DNA of 12,022 nt from assembly GCA_948585895.1 (NCBI GenBank), contig CAPBNZ010000004.1, positions 9,311 through 21,332 of the forward strand, given 5' to 3'. Under the pieces are notes generated by a model. It searched no databases. It had not been told where the DNA came from and saw only the letters and a list, made by a program, of their open reading frames with translations. This DNA is from an uncultured Clostridia bacterium. Lineage in GTDB: Bacteria > Bacillota > Clostridia > TANB77 > CAG-508. This document shows, piece after piece, positions 1 through 8,394 of the stretch. The position numbers and the translations under genes are program-made. Position 1 is the stretch's first letter. Each line of letters begins with the position of its first letter.

Positions 1-655
1 GCTGTATTTCCATAAATATCTTCTACTGTCGTATAATAAGAACCATTGGAAGTTAAATTCTCATTGGTATAGGTTAGTCTATCTTTACTTAATGTCCATG
101 ATACTTTAGTATCTTTTAATGGATGATTGGAATGAATTTTTCCTGTTACTGTATTGGTTTTCTCATTATAAATAAATTCTGTTGTTATCACAAGTTTCTT
201 TTGTATTCCTTCTATTTTTATTAAAACTTGTGCCTTATTTCCATATATATCCTCTACTGTTGTATAATAAGAACCATTCTCAGTAAAATTCTCATTGGTA
301 TAAGTTAATTTATCTTTACTTAATGTCCATGATACTTTGGTGTCTTTTAATGGATGATTGGAATGGATTTTTCCTGTTACTGTATTCGTTGTTTTATTAT
401 AAATAAATTCTGTTGTTACTACTAACTTATCTTGTATTCCTTTTATTTCAATTAAAACTTGTGCCTTATTGCCATAAATATCTTCTACTGTTGTATAATA
501 AGATCCATTTTCAGTAAAATTCTCGTTTGTATATGTTAATTTATCTTCACTCAGTGTCCATGATACTTTAGTATGTTTTAATGGATGATTAGCATGGATT
601 TTTCCTGTTACTGTATTAGTTTTCTCATTATAAATAAATTCTGTTGTTATTTTCA
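1..655 (-). repeat. In-frame Ig-like domain repeats with a 231-nt period
   Basis: The motif encoding TEFIYN recurs at plus-strand positions of about 171, 402 and 633, a spacing of 231 nt (77 codons) each time. Units are nearly identical at DNA level, including the GSYYTTVEDIYGN segment. The period is divisible by three, in contrast to the 235-nt repeat in the M14 gene. Confidence 0.85.
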
Positions 656-869
656 ATTCATTTTTTGGTTCCCCCTTTTCTTGGGTTCCATCCTTTTTTA
701 AGGTATCTTCTTGTGTTATATTTTTTTTCATAGCCTCTTTTTGTGTACTTTTTTCTTGCGTTGTATGTGAGGCACTTTCATTAGCTGCATAACTGATTTG
801 GCATATCAAATTACTAATCAGTAATACTAAAATTACTGTTCCTATTATTTTCTTGGCTTTTGTTCCCAT
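1..869 (-). CDS. Secreted Ig-like repeat protein, 3' end outside the window
   Basis: An open frame of 289 codons runs from ATG 869 off the left edge without a stop. It begins with a signal peptide (MGTKAKK, then IIGTVILVLLISNLICQIS, cleavage near YAA). A Thr/Lys/Glu-rich linker (about 31-65) follows, then at least three Ig-like domains of 77 residues with the same plan as the M14 protein (TEFIYNEKTNTVTGKI, then W-TLSKDKLTYTNEN, then GSYYTTVEDIYGN). The ribosome binding site AGGTAGGGG overlaps the stop of the upstream gene. No CGG occurs here and all domains stay in one frame. The missing C-terminus could carry a catalytic or anchoring domain; that part is not visible. Confidence 0.85.
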   Translation of the reverse strand, partial: MGTKAKKIIGTVILVLLISNLICQISYAANESASHTTQEKSTQKEAMKKNITQEDTLKKDGTQEKGEPKNELKITTEFIYNEKTNTVTGKIHANHPLKHTKVSWTLSEDKLTYTNENFTENGSYYTTVEDIYGNKAQVLIEIKGIQDKLVVTTEFIYNKTTNTVTGKIHSNHPLKDTKVSWTLSKDKLTYTNENFTENGSYYTTVEDIYGNKAQVLIKIEGIQKKLVITTEFIYNEKTNTVTGKIHSNHPLKDTKVSWTLSKDRLTYTNENLTSNGSYYTTVEDIYGNT

Positions 870-877
870 ATTTTCCC

Positions 878-2740
878 CTACCTTTCTTTCTTATATAAAG
901 TATATTCTGCTATTTGTGTTTGCTTTTTCATGATAGTATTTGTTAAATATTCTTGCAACTCTTTTTTATGACTTGGAATAATTATCCAATCAATTTGAAA
1001 TTTTTCTACTTTTTGGTTAAACTCTTCTGCTGAATAATTTGGTACAACTTGACCATACAAATTATATAATTCTGACCTTTGCCACATTTCTTCATAAGTT
1101 ATTAAATCATCAAAATACATAATTCTAGAATATAATAATTCAATTTTAGATGTAAGCTGCCTAATTGTACAACTATGTAATGGTTCTCCTGGTGCCATTA
1201 CCATTATCTTATCTTTTTCTTCTGAATTCTCTAATATGTAATTTGTTTGATTTATAATATACTGGGGTATTTTTTCCCAGTTTTCGGAAAAGTGAAATCC
1301 ATTTTCCTTTGTATATACGAATTTTCCACATCCAATAATAATTGCAATTCCCAATATAAGTGCTGTGATTTTATATCGTTTCTGTGGAATCCTTTGTACA
1401 ATAAGTGTTATAGCATAAGCAATACTTGCCTCGATTGGTAACAGCCATAATACTCTCCAAAAAGTTACAGAACTTGTTAGATATTTGGCAATGATATTAA
1501 TTAGTAATGGATTCCATATTGTACATGCATTAATAATTGGAATTAGTACAAAAAATGTTCTATCTTGTTTCTTCCCCAAAATTGTAATAATTAGGAAAGA
1601 TGCTACATATAATATGAAATATTGCTTGCTACCATATAATAACAATAGTTGTTTAATACTTTGTTCTGTAAATTCTATTTGTGTGTTTAATTTTGTAGTT
1701 TTCATAAGGATTAGTAAAATCCCTGTATATAACACAATTGGCAGAAAGGATAGGATTAGCCACCTTATTTCTTTCCCCTTTTTTTGCACCAAATAGATTA
1801 TGCCAAATCCAATATAACTAAATGCTATTATAAAAATTGCTGATGAGGATAAAAATACATTTGCTATATTCGTAAGTATTACTAATGGCAATATTTTTTT
1901 CTTCTCGTTTTGTTTCCTTTCTAATAATAATGCCCATAACATGGTTAGCCCAAAATTTAAAAATATAGATTTTCCTTGCCACATTTTATATAATAAACAT
2001 CCTGTTCTAAACTTGGAAGAAAAACCTGTAAATAAAAAGGTGATAGCAAGTATCCATAAAAATACTTTTGCATATTTTTTATTTGTGACCATTCTCTGAA
2101 TCAAATAGGCATATGCCATATAAGAAAATATAATCCATAAAAATGGCAATATGGAATGAAATAAACTTGCTGGCTGTATGGCAAATGTTTTGGCTAACAT
2201 AGCAATTCCTAATTCATATGCCGATATTTGCTCAAATGAACTAAATAATGTATAATCTTTTTTTAGCCCTAGACTTGGATCTTCCATATACAAACTTTTG
2301 GTATCTATGCTTTGTGTTGCTAAACTCACATAAAATGAATCATCCGCATTTTCTCGGAACAAGTAGCTTGAGCTAATTGCCTGAAACACAATTACTACAA
2401 TTATTGCTATATCCAGTCCTATTTCTATGCCCTTTTGCTTTTTTAAACTATTAATTGCCTTTTTCCATATTTCTTTTTCTTCTTTTTTCTCTACTATAAT
2501 AAAACTGCTTATCACCAATACTAAAACGACTGTACATACTATAGAATATGGATATAGAAATGCTAAGTGAAATAGAATAAATGGTAAAGATATGATTTGT
2601 ACAAGAGCAAACAACGTAATCAATCCAAACATAAATATTTCTGTTATTCTACTTTTTTTAGCATATTTGGCAATTACTAAACCTATTCTATACGTAATAA
2701 AAAACATTGCTACGACACATATTATACTTTTTAAAATCAT
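878..2740 (-). CDS. Polytopic membrane protein, DUF6077-like
   Basis: This 620-residue protein has about twelve hydrophobic helices through residue 480 and a soluble C-terminal domain of about 130 residues (from HFSENWEKIPQYI to the end) expected outside the membrane. A loop near residues 128-140 carries FRENADDSFYVSLAT, an acidic ADDSFY motif that recalls DUF6077 proteins, a GT-C-like family of Clostridia. That points to an enzyme acting on lipid-linked sugars, but this is family resemblance from memory. The start has AAGAGGA upstream. The two CGG triplets inside this gene lie out of frame (TCG GCA at 2221-2223 and GCG GAT at 2344-2346), and the gene is uninterrupted. Its TAG stop is 8 bp before the next ATG. 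Confidence 0.8.
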   Translation of the reverse strand: MILKSIICVVAMFFITYRIGLVIAKYAKKSRITEIFMFGLITLFALVQIISLPFILFHLAFLYPYSIVCTVVLVLVISSFIIVEKKEEKEIWKKAINSLKKQKGIEIGLDIAIIVVIVFQAISSSYLFRENADDSFYVSLATQSIDTKSLYMEDPSLGLKKDYTLFSSFEQISAYELGIAMLAKTFAIQPASLFHSILPFLWIIFSYMAYAYLIQRMVTNKKYAKVFLWILAITFLFTGFSSKFRTGCLLYKMWQGKSIFLNFGLTMLWALLLERKQNEKKKILPLVILTNIANVFLSSSAIFIIAFSYIGFGIIYLVQKKGKEIRWLILSFLPIVLYTGILLILMKTTKLNTQIEFTEQSIKQLLLLYGSKQYFILYVASFLIITILGKKQDRTFFVLIPIINACTIWNPLLINIIAKYLTSSVTFWRVLWLLPIEASIAYAITLIVQRIPQKRYKITALILGIAIIIGCGKFVYTKENGFHFSENWEKIPQYIINQTNYILENSEEKDKIMVMAPGEPLHSCTIRQLTSKIELLYSRIMYFDDLITYEEMWQRSELYNLYGQVVPNYSAEEFNQKVEKFQIDWIIIPSHKKELQEYLTNTIMKKQTQIAEYTLYKKER

Positions 2741-2804
2741 TTTTTTATCCTCTTATTTGTATATTTTTTCTACTGTAATCGATGTTTCTATTACTTGCAC
2801 TATT
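2741..2804 (-). other. Short spacer upstream of the DUF6077-like gene
   Basis: This 64-bp gap contains an AAGAGGA ribosome binding site for the ATG at 2740. I see no convincing promoter or terminator hairpin in it. Confidence 0.4.
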
Positions 2805-3569
2805 TTAATTATGGTTAAGATTTAAAATAGCAATCAATATTTCATCTTGTGATATATCTTTTCTATCTGTCATAAAAATAATACATCGATTGTCATCCTC
2901 AAAATACTCATACATTTGTTTTTTGTCCATTTCATTATAGGGATTATCCACAATTTCTCCTGTAACTGGGTCAATCATATAACATATTCCATTTATAGAT
3001 AGAATATAAGTTTTGTCTTCCTTGATAAGTTCTTCTATGGTTTGGTCATAATCTGTCTTTATTTTACTTCTTTTTTCTACTTCTATAAAACCATCCTGGT
3101 TAATTTTATATGTATTTTTTAGGTATTTACTATGATTTAAATCATATACTATTTTATCTTGATCTTTTGGTGCAATATAAATCCCTGTATTTTTCGGAAA
3201 ACTTTGTTTATTTATTGTATCAATTTCTTCTTTTTTTGGTAACTCATTTTTTATCATACCTGCAAAAGCGACCTTAACATTTAAACTTCTATTTACTGTT
3301 AAGATGTTCCTACCATCTGGTTCTTTCACAATTTCATAAATGGCATCCTCTCCTGCCATTTGATACTCTTCTTTTAAAGTCGTTATATTAGCCTCTTCAT
3401 GATACATTTCGGAATCTTGTCTCATTTGATTATATTCTTCTTCTAATGTATCCATCGTTTCTTGCCTATTTTGATTTTCTTCCTTTTTTGTTTTTTCTAT
3501 TAGGCTAATAATTAAAATAACACAAACTATTATAATGACTACTGCTATTATTATGCTTTTCTTTTTCAT
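2805..3569 (-). CDS. Membrane-anchored or secreted protein of unknown function
   Basis: I do not recognise this 254-residue protein. It starts MKKKS followed by one hydrophobic helix (about 5-23), so it is an exported anchored protein or has a signal sequence without a clear cleavage site. Residues 24-70 are highly charged and Glu/Gln-rich and could form a helix or coiled coil. The rest looks like a soluble mixed domain with GEDAIYEIVKEPDGRNIL and a SINGICYMIDPVTGEIVDNPY stretch. It starts 20 bp after the M14 stop and is therefore probably co-transcribed. Its ribosome binding site is weak (AAGGA placed far from the ATG). A link to the wall enzyme or glycan is only suggested by position. Confidence 0.75.
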   Translation of the reverse strand: MKKKSIIIAVVIIIVCVILIISLIEKTKKEENQNRQETMDTLEEEYNQMRQDSEMYHEEANITTLKEEYQMAGEDAIYEIVKEPDGRNILTVNRSLNVKVAFAGMIKNELPKKEEIDTINKQSFPKNTGIYIAPKDQDKIVYDLNHSKYLKNTYKINQDGFIEVEKRSKIKTDYDQTIEELIKEDKTYILSINGICYMIDPVTGEIVDNPYNEMDKKQMYEYFEDDNRCIIFMTDRKDISQDEILIAILNLNHN

Positions 3570-3589
3570 ATTTTACCACATTCCTTAGC

Positions 3590-5626
3590 TTAGATTCCTT
3601 TTAACATATTAGTAGTTGCTCTAATATATTTATCTGATAAACCTTTTGCCTCTCCTTCTTGTGTGCTATTTACCTTTGGTAATTCTACTAAAGCTGCTTT
3701 TGCTCCTAAATTTTGTCTTGCCCAACCAATTAAATATTGGGTTCCATATTTTCCATACGATTTTGTAGAACAGCTTGGATATTGTTGTTTATAATAATGA
3801 CAAACTTGCTCATTTCCAATTAATTGATTTTCCCAACCATGCAAATCTACTAATACATTTTTTCCATTTGTGGCTTTACGACTTAATAGAAATTTTCTTA
3901 AATAATCTGCTTCATAAGCTTGATATGGTGCTGTTCCATTATAATTTCTAGAATCTGTATATCTTTTATAAGAACTTTCTGTTTGCCAACATCGATTGAT
4001 GTCAATTCCCTTTCCTACTTTGCTATACAACGTTCTTCTTCCTGGTCCATTATGACTCGTTCCCATTTTTCTTCCATCTGCATTAACTTCTCTTATGATA
4101 TAAACTGTCCATTTTTTGGCTAATTCCTTATCTTTTCCCGATACTAAGCTTTGATAAAATTTATCTGCTATCTCTACTAAATAAGTTCCATCTCTATTCC
4201 AAGAATCCTCAAACCCATGTACACAAAATGTTGCAAACATTACATTGGGTCCACTTCCCCATTTATAATACAACAAATCTGAACCACCTGGTTGTCCTTG
4301 CACAATTGCCCCACTAAATCCATAAGTTCCTGTAAATGTATCTATTTTAAAGAAATAATCAATTGTAAGAGATACTGTTACCTGTGTTCCATTTTCTAGT
4401 AAGACTGTAGTAGTATATTCTATATCTTCTGTAAATGTTTTTGTATAACAATAGCCATCTCTTTCTAATTTCCAAGTTGGTTTTGTCTCTTGCATTCTGG
4501 TTGAAGATAATATTTGTACAATTACTTTATTTCCTATATACATATATCCTACACTAAGTCCATTTGCCTGATTCTTCTCTAATTTCTTCTTTAGTACAAT
4601 CTTTACATGACTGCTATTTCCCCATTTGTCTTGTACTTCTGTATCATAATTTTGATTACTTGCAAAATCTTTTGTATAGGTTAATTTATCCTCACTCAAA
4701 TTCCAAGTTGGTTTGTTTTGAGCCATTTCTTCATTTGATTTCATCGTAATGGTTACTGTATCATTTGTGTTGTAGTTATATTCTAATGTTATATTGGGTC
4801 CGTTTGTCATCTACTAATTTAACATCAATTAATACCTTTGATTTATTTCCCCATTGGTCTTCTACAATCGTTGTATAAGACCCATTTTGTGTCATATTCT
4901 CATTCATATATGTTAATTTATCTTCACTTAATTTCCATGCTTTTTTTGTATCTTTTAATACTTCATCTGAATGCATGATACCAATTACGGTATTGTTTTT
5001 TTCATTATATTGATATTCCATTTTGATATTGGGTCCGTTTGTCATCTACTAACTTAACATCAATTAACACATTCGATTGGTTTCCCCATTGATCTTCCAC
5101 AATGGTTGTATAAGAACCATTTGACGTCATATTACTATTGGTATAGGTTAATTTATCTTCACTTAACTTCCACGCTTTTTTTGTGTCTTTTAATACTTCA
5201 TCTGAATGCATAATACCAGTTACAGTATTGTTTTTTTCATTATATTGATATTCCATTTTGATATTGGGTCCGTTTGTCATCTACTAATTTAACATCAATT
5301 AACACTTTTGCTATATTTCCATACACGTCCTCTACCTCTGTGTAATAAGAACCATTTGATGTCAAATTTTGATTGGTATAGGCTAATTTGTCCTCACTTA
5401 ATTTCCATGCTTTTTTAGTATCTTTTAAGGGATGATTAGAAATTATTTTTCCTGTTACTGTATTTGCTATTTCATTGTATTGATATTGTATGTTTACCTC
5501 TAAATTTTCTAACTCTTCTATTAAATCTTCTTCTATTGCATTTGAATAAGCACTTATAGATACCCCTAATATCAAACATACTAACATTACTAGTCTCTTC
5601 TTTTTTAAATCACTTTTCTTTTTCAA
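3590..5626 (-). CDS. Secreted multi-Ig-domain M14 zinc carboxypeptidase, readable only through three CGG +1 shifts
   Basis: Joined through three CGG sites (5272, 5037, 4802) this is a 677-residue exported enzyme. It has a signal peptide (about 1-31, cleavage near AYSNA), five Ig-like domains of about 78 residues (the first three close copies, the last two diverged), then an M14 catalytic domain from about residue 420. Zinc ligands are His469 and Glu472 in HGFE and His595 in DLHG. The INR motif (542-544) and catalytic Glu647 in VELP complete the active site. The family cleaves C-terminal residues or peptidoglycan stem-peptide bonds, so a wall-modifying role is likely. In the standard code the gene is four overlapping frames: 5626-5240, 5280-5005, 5045-4776 and 4810-3590. 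Only the first carries a signal peptide and only the last carries the enzyme. Start TTG 5626 has AAGGAGG. Precise substrate is unknown. Confidence 0.82.
4799..4802 (-). other. CGGA recoding site 3 of 3 in the M14 gene
   Basis: Again GACAAACGGACCCAATAT, exactly 78 codons after site 2. Here the DNA similarity to the other units ends just after the site, yet the protein pattern continues (NITLEYNYN versus NIKMEYQYN). Skipping the C enters the 403-codon frame that holds Ig domains 4-5 and the peptidase, ending at 3590. Confidence 0.8.
5034..5037 (-). other. CGGA recoding site 2 of 3 in the M14 gene
   Basis: Same sequence context as the previous site (GATGACAAACGGACCCAATAT). The frame entered at 5271 runs exactly 78 codons to this CGG. 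Without a shift, translation ends at 5005. Skipping the C opens Ig domain 3. Confidence 0.8.
5269..5272 (-). other. CGGA recoding site 1 of 3 in the M14 gene
   Basis: The zero frame reads GAT GAC AAA CGG ACC CAA TAT and stops at TAA 5240-5242, nine codons after CGG. Skipping the C gives AAA GGA CCC AAT ATC and opens Ig domain 2. Codon count from the TTG start to the site is exactly 118. The P-site codon is AAA. Confidence 0.8.
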
Positions 5627-5631
5627 CTTTT

Positions 5632-5638
5632 CCTCCTT
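5632..5638 (-). promoter_or_regulatory. Ribosome binding site that decides the TTG start of the M14 gene
   Basis: AAGGAGG lies five bases upstream of TTG 5626-5624. This selects the short start whose product opens as a normal signal peptide (basic KKKSDLKKKR, then LVMLVCLILGVSISA). The longer frame to 5686 would begin inside the -35 element. Confidence 0.75.
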
Positions 5639-5657
5639 TCCTTCCACTTTCGTTCTT

Positions 5658-5686
5658 ATTATATCATTCCTCTTACTTTTGAGCAA
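5658..5686 (-). promoter_or_regulatory. Sigma-A type promoter for the M14 peptidase gene
   Basis: Reading the minus strand, TTGCTC (5686-5681) is followed after exactly 17 bp by a consensus TATAAT (5663-5658). The expected transcript would start near 5650, leaving a short leader of about 25 nt with AAGGAGG before the TTG start at 5626. I saw no convincing terminator hairpin between the GT2 stop (5730) and this promoter, so read-through from the upstream operon is also possible. Confidence 0.7.
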
Positions 5687-5729
5687 TGGATTTTTATACC
5701 AGATTCTTCACTTTTTGTATCTAAGTTTA

Positions 5730-6680
5730 CTATTTATCTTCTACTTTATTTTTCATTTTTTCCACTTGTAGATATCTTAATAATTGTAATTCATAATTCT
5801 CTCTATTTTGTTTTACAACAGTATCTAAGATAACACCACATTGAGCAATGATAATAGCAAATATCATAATTCCTGTTGATAATACTGCTGATGGCAGTTT
5901 CGTTATATAGTTTGTTTTTGCAAATTCTATAATAACAGGACCTCCTACCATGAAACCAATTACTACAAATAAAAATGAAATAATCCAGAAAAATTGTCTT
6001 GGTTTAAAATCTTTAAACATTTTAACGATTGTTTTCAATACTTTTATTCCATCTGAGAAAGTATTGATTTTTGATTCACTTCCCTCAGGTCTTTCTCTAA
6101 ATATAATTGGGATTTCCTTAATACGAAATCTTTTGTCTAACGCAAATAAAGTCATTTCTGTTTCTAGCTCAAATTTTTGACTCATAACTGGCATATTTTT
6201 TACAAAAGTCCTACTAAATACTCGGTATCCTGTCATAATATCTTTTAACTTACAATTAAATAGTAGATTAATAGAGCTTCTTACAATGTTGTTTCCCAAT
6301 TCATGGAAGTTCTTCTTAATTTCTTTTTGGTAAGTTCCATTAGATAATCTATCTCCAATTGTCATATCAGCCTCTCTATTTACTACTGGCTCCATTAGCT
6401 TATGCACAAATTCTGCTGGATAAGTATCATCACCATCTACCATGATATAAATATCAGCATCAATCTCTTGGAACATGGTTCTTACTACATTTCCTTTTCC
6501 TTGTCTATTTTCTTTTCTTACAATAGCTCCTGCTTTTTTAGCAATATCAGCAGTTTTATCTTTGGAATTATTATCATATACATATATTTGTGCTTCTGGT
6601 AATTCTTTCTTAAAATCTTTTACTACTTTTTCTATTGTAAGTTCTTCATTATAACATGGTATTAAAACTGCTGTTTTCAT
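5730..6680 (-). CDS. GtrB-like GT2 polyprenyl-phosphate sugar transferase with two C-terminal membrane helices
   Basis: This 316-residue protein has a GT-A domain (about 1-220) with VLIPCYNEELTIEKV (5-19), YDNNSKDKTADIA (35-47) and the metal-binding VDGDDTYPAE (81-90). It continues with DIMTGYRVFSR and the FELETEM stretch seen in GtrB/DPMS proteins. Two membrane helices follow (about 229-250 and 264-288), as in GtrB enzymes, which load glucose or another sugar onto undecaprenyl phosphate. The start has AAGGAGG placed ideally, and the upstream stop codon TAA touches this ATG, indicating tight coupling to the GT-C-like gene. It is the last gene of the glycosyltransferase run; the next gene has its own promoter. 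Confidence 0.88.
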   Translation of the reverse strand: MKTAVLIPCYNEELTIEKVVKDFKKELPEAQIYVYDNNSKDKTADIAKKAGAIVRKENRQGKGNVVRTMFQEIDADIYIMVDGDDTYPAEFVHKLMEPVVNREADMTIGDRLSNGTYQKEIKKNFHELGNNIVRSSINLLFNCKLKDIMTGYRVFSRTFVKNMPVMSQKFELETEMTLFALDKRFRIKEIPIIFRERPEGSESKINTFSDGIKVLKTIVKMFKDFKPRQFFWIISFLFVVIGFMVGGPVIIEFAKTNYITKLPSAVLSTGIMIFAIIIAQCGVILDTVVKQNRENYELQLLRYLQVEKMKNKVEDK

Positions 6681-7979
6681 TTAATTTCCTCCTTTTTTTC
6701 TATTTATATATTTTCCAATCTTTGTTTCATCTATCATATAAAACATTCCACTTAAAATTGCAAAAATGCTCATGGCTTGTATTTTATTGGTAAACCAACT
6801 ATGAATAGAAGAATGTCCTGCAAATGCTAAATACCAAATGTAAGGTACTATTGCTATTCCTATTAATGGTAACCATACTTTCATTTCTTTTCGTTCCCTT
6901 TTGTAAAGTAGCAACATAACTAACCAAATTGCTGCTACTACTGCTAAAATATATCTAGCTGTTGGAATATAAAAATAATCAAAATTATTTCTTATCACTT
7001 CTAATCGGTTCACAGGATATCTTTCATTTCCATTGACACGAAATAGAAGTTGTTCAATTGCTAATGTCACAGCATCTTTCTTTAGTACAATAGAGGCAAT
7101 TACCCACTTAGTAAAAAATAGCAATCCATAGCCAATCGCCCATATAACACCTAATTTTATAATAAATCCCATAAAAGACAGAACTTTTTTCTCTCCCTTA
7201 TTTGCTTTATTTTCTAATAATACAGCTAATACTAACGGAAGTCCTAAGGTTACTAATGGATATGTCAGTAAATCAAAATAAGTTGCCAAGGCTCCTATTG
7301 TAAAAAATAGAAATGCTATATATTTTTGAAGATGATGTTTATATAAAACCATAACTGCTATCATGGAAATAAGTGTTACAATAAATATACTACTATATTG
7401 TAATGACATTGGAATCAAAGTAATGTACATAAGACAAACTGTAATCGCTAATGCGATTCCATATTTAGTTCCTAATTGTCTTCCTATCATTGTAAATACA
7501 ATTCCCAATAAGATAATGACTACGAACATTAAAAGATATCTTATTTCTGAATAGTTAAAAAATATTAATAAAGGTCTTAACATCACCTGTATTCCATGCC
7601 AATATCTTGAATATTCGTGGTTACTATAGGCTGTTGTTTTTGTATTCGTTTCTAAAGCTGTTATAGCAGATTTGTTGTCCTCATAAAATGAATTTTCAAA
7701 GGCTTTTTCTAGGGTTCTTTGCTCTTCATTTTTCCCTTTATTAAAGGCAATGTTTAACATTAATGCATCTGTATGTGTATCTAATGTTGCACTTGGTTGT
7801 TGAAAAAAAGGAGAATATCCCACACCTTCTAAACTTAGTTGTCCAATTGATTCAGCAATATGTCCTCTTATATTATAATCTGGTAATAAATAACTACCAA
7901 GCATTAAAGCTGAAAATAGCAAGGTTAATCCTAAATAAAAACATAAATATACTAAAACTTTTTTCCCTACTTTTTTCAT
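6681..7979 (-). CDS. Polytopic GT-C-like glycosyltransferase (GtrC/GacL-like role)
   Basis: This 432-residue protein has a first membrane helix at about 9-30 and a large extracytoplasmic loop (about 31-130) with LDTHTDALML (66-75) and EYSRYWHG (122-129). About nine further helices follow, with a late outside loop holding GHSSIHSWFTNK (388-399). The acidic residues in the first outside loop and the RYWHG-type motif are what one expects of a GT-C enzyme. Such an enzyme takes a sugar from a polyprenyl phosphate donor and adds it to a surface polymer outside the cell. It sits between a putative flippase and a GtrB-like synthase, so a GtrC/GacL-like role is likely. The ribosome binding site GAGGAT lies within the end of the upstream gene. 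Its own end (KKGG codons) forms the AGGAGG site of the next gene. Confidence 0.78.
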   Translation of the reverse strand: MKKVGKKVLVYLCFYLGLTLLFSALMLGSYLLPDYNIRGHIAESIGQLSLEGVGYSPFFQQPSATLDTHTDALMLNIAFNKGKNEEQRTLEKAFENSFYEDNKSAITALETNTKTTAYSNHEYSRYWHGIQVMLRPLLIFFNYSEIRYLLMFVVIILLGIVFTMIGRQLGTKYGIALAITVCLMYITLIPMSLQYSSIFIVTLISMIAVMVLYKHHLQKYIAFLFFTIGALATYFDLLTYPLVTLGLPLVLAVLLENKANKGEKKVLSFMGFIIKLGVIWAIGYGLLFFTKWVIASIVLKKDAVTLAIEQLLFRVNGNERYPVNRLEVIRNNFDYFYIPTARYILAVVAAIWLVMLLLYKRERKEMKVWLPLIGIAIVPYIWYLAFAGHSSIHSWFTNKIQAMSIFAILSGMFYMIDETKIGKYINRKKGGN

Positions 7980-7980
7980 T

Positions 7981-8376
7981 TTATCCTCGTTTCCAGTTCA
8001 TAATTAATAAACCAATAATAATAATACTTGCTCCTATTATTCCTTGTATCGTGATATTTTCTTTAAAAATTACTTTAGATGCAATTAAGGTTAATATTTG
8101 TATAAAACCTGTACAAAGTGGTGTAATATAACTTAAGTCAAACATAACTACCATTCTAGTATAAAGAAAGAAACTTCCTATGTAACAAACAAATCCCAAT
8201 AAACTAATTGGGCTAATTCCAAAATTAATTTCTCCTTCTACCATGGCAAATTTTCCTGTATTTCCTCCTAATTTCATAAGGATTAACCCTGACATCGTTA
8301 ATAATAAATAAATTCCAATTATGATAACTTGCATTTTTATCTTTCTCCTTTTTTCTGTATTTTCTATCTTTTCCAT
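7981..8376 (-). CDS. Small four-helix EamA/SMR-like membrane protein, candidate lipid-linked sugar flippase component
   Basis: This 131-residue protein has four hydrophobic segments (roughly 15-34, 55-76, 80-100, 107-126). It has the glycine and proline pattern of half-size EamA/SMR family proteins, including LKLGGN early and a final helix IIGASIIIIGLLIMNWKRG. Such proteins in glycan loci (for example ArnE/ArnF types) move undecaprenyl-linked sugars across the membrane. The GtrB-like GT2 and GT-C-like gene downstream fit a three-component glycosylation system with this as the flippase, which is inferred from context. An alternative start is Met15 (ATG at 8334), which has a better placed AAGGAG; the first 14 residues are very charged. 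Its stop is 1 bp before the next ATG. Confidence 0.75.
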   Translation of the reverse strand: MEKIENTEKRRKIKMQVIIIGIYLLLTMSGLILMKLGGNTGKFAMVEGEINFGISPISLLGFVCYIGSFFLYTRMVVMFDLSYITPLCTGFIQILTLIASKVIFKENITIQGIIGASIIIIGLLIMNWKRG

Positions 8377-8394
8377 ATTAAAAGTTCTTCCTTC

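Larger units (their letters stand above)
4803..5510 (-). repeat. Tandem Ig-like domain repeats with a 235-nt period
   Basis: Two near-identical units (5272-5038 and 5037-4803) of 235 nt each encode 78 residues plus one extra nucleotide, the skipped C of CGG. They differ at about six of 78 residues. A more diverged first unit lies at about 5510-5273. Core pattern: EYQYNEKNNTV, then W-KLSEDKLTYTN, then GSY and VEDQWGN. A period not divisible by three is unusual for a coding repeat and follows from duplication of the recoding site with the unit. Confidence 0.85.

Noticed and set aside
1..655. CRISPR-like or non-coding repeat array
   Set aside because: The regular 231-nt period encodes an open, in-frame protein domain with a signal peptide upstream.
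4995..5236. A AAA AAC slippery heptamers at 5230-5236 and 4995-5001 as -1 frameshift sites
   Set aside because: The motif is present in the AATGAAAAAAACAAT stretch, but the zero frame continues correctly through it and a -1 shift would enter a closed frame. It is likely just Lys-Asn codons in AT-rich DNA.
4776..5686. Several short overlapping independent genes beginning MTNGPNI
   Set aside because: The ATGs at 5280, 5045 and 4810 have no ribosome binding site, the products would lack a signal peptide, and the same domain continues across every boundary once the C of CGG is skipped.
5627..5686. Longer N-terminus of the M14 protein from the TTG at 5686
   Set aside because: That start lies in the -35 element and has no ribosome binding site, whereas TTG 5626 has AAGGAGG and gives a normal signal peptide.
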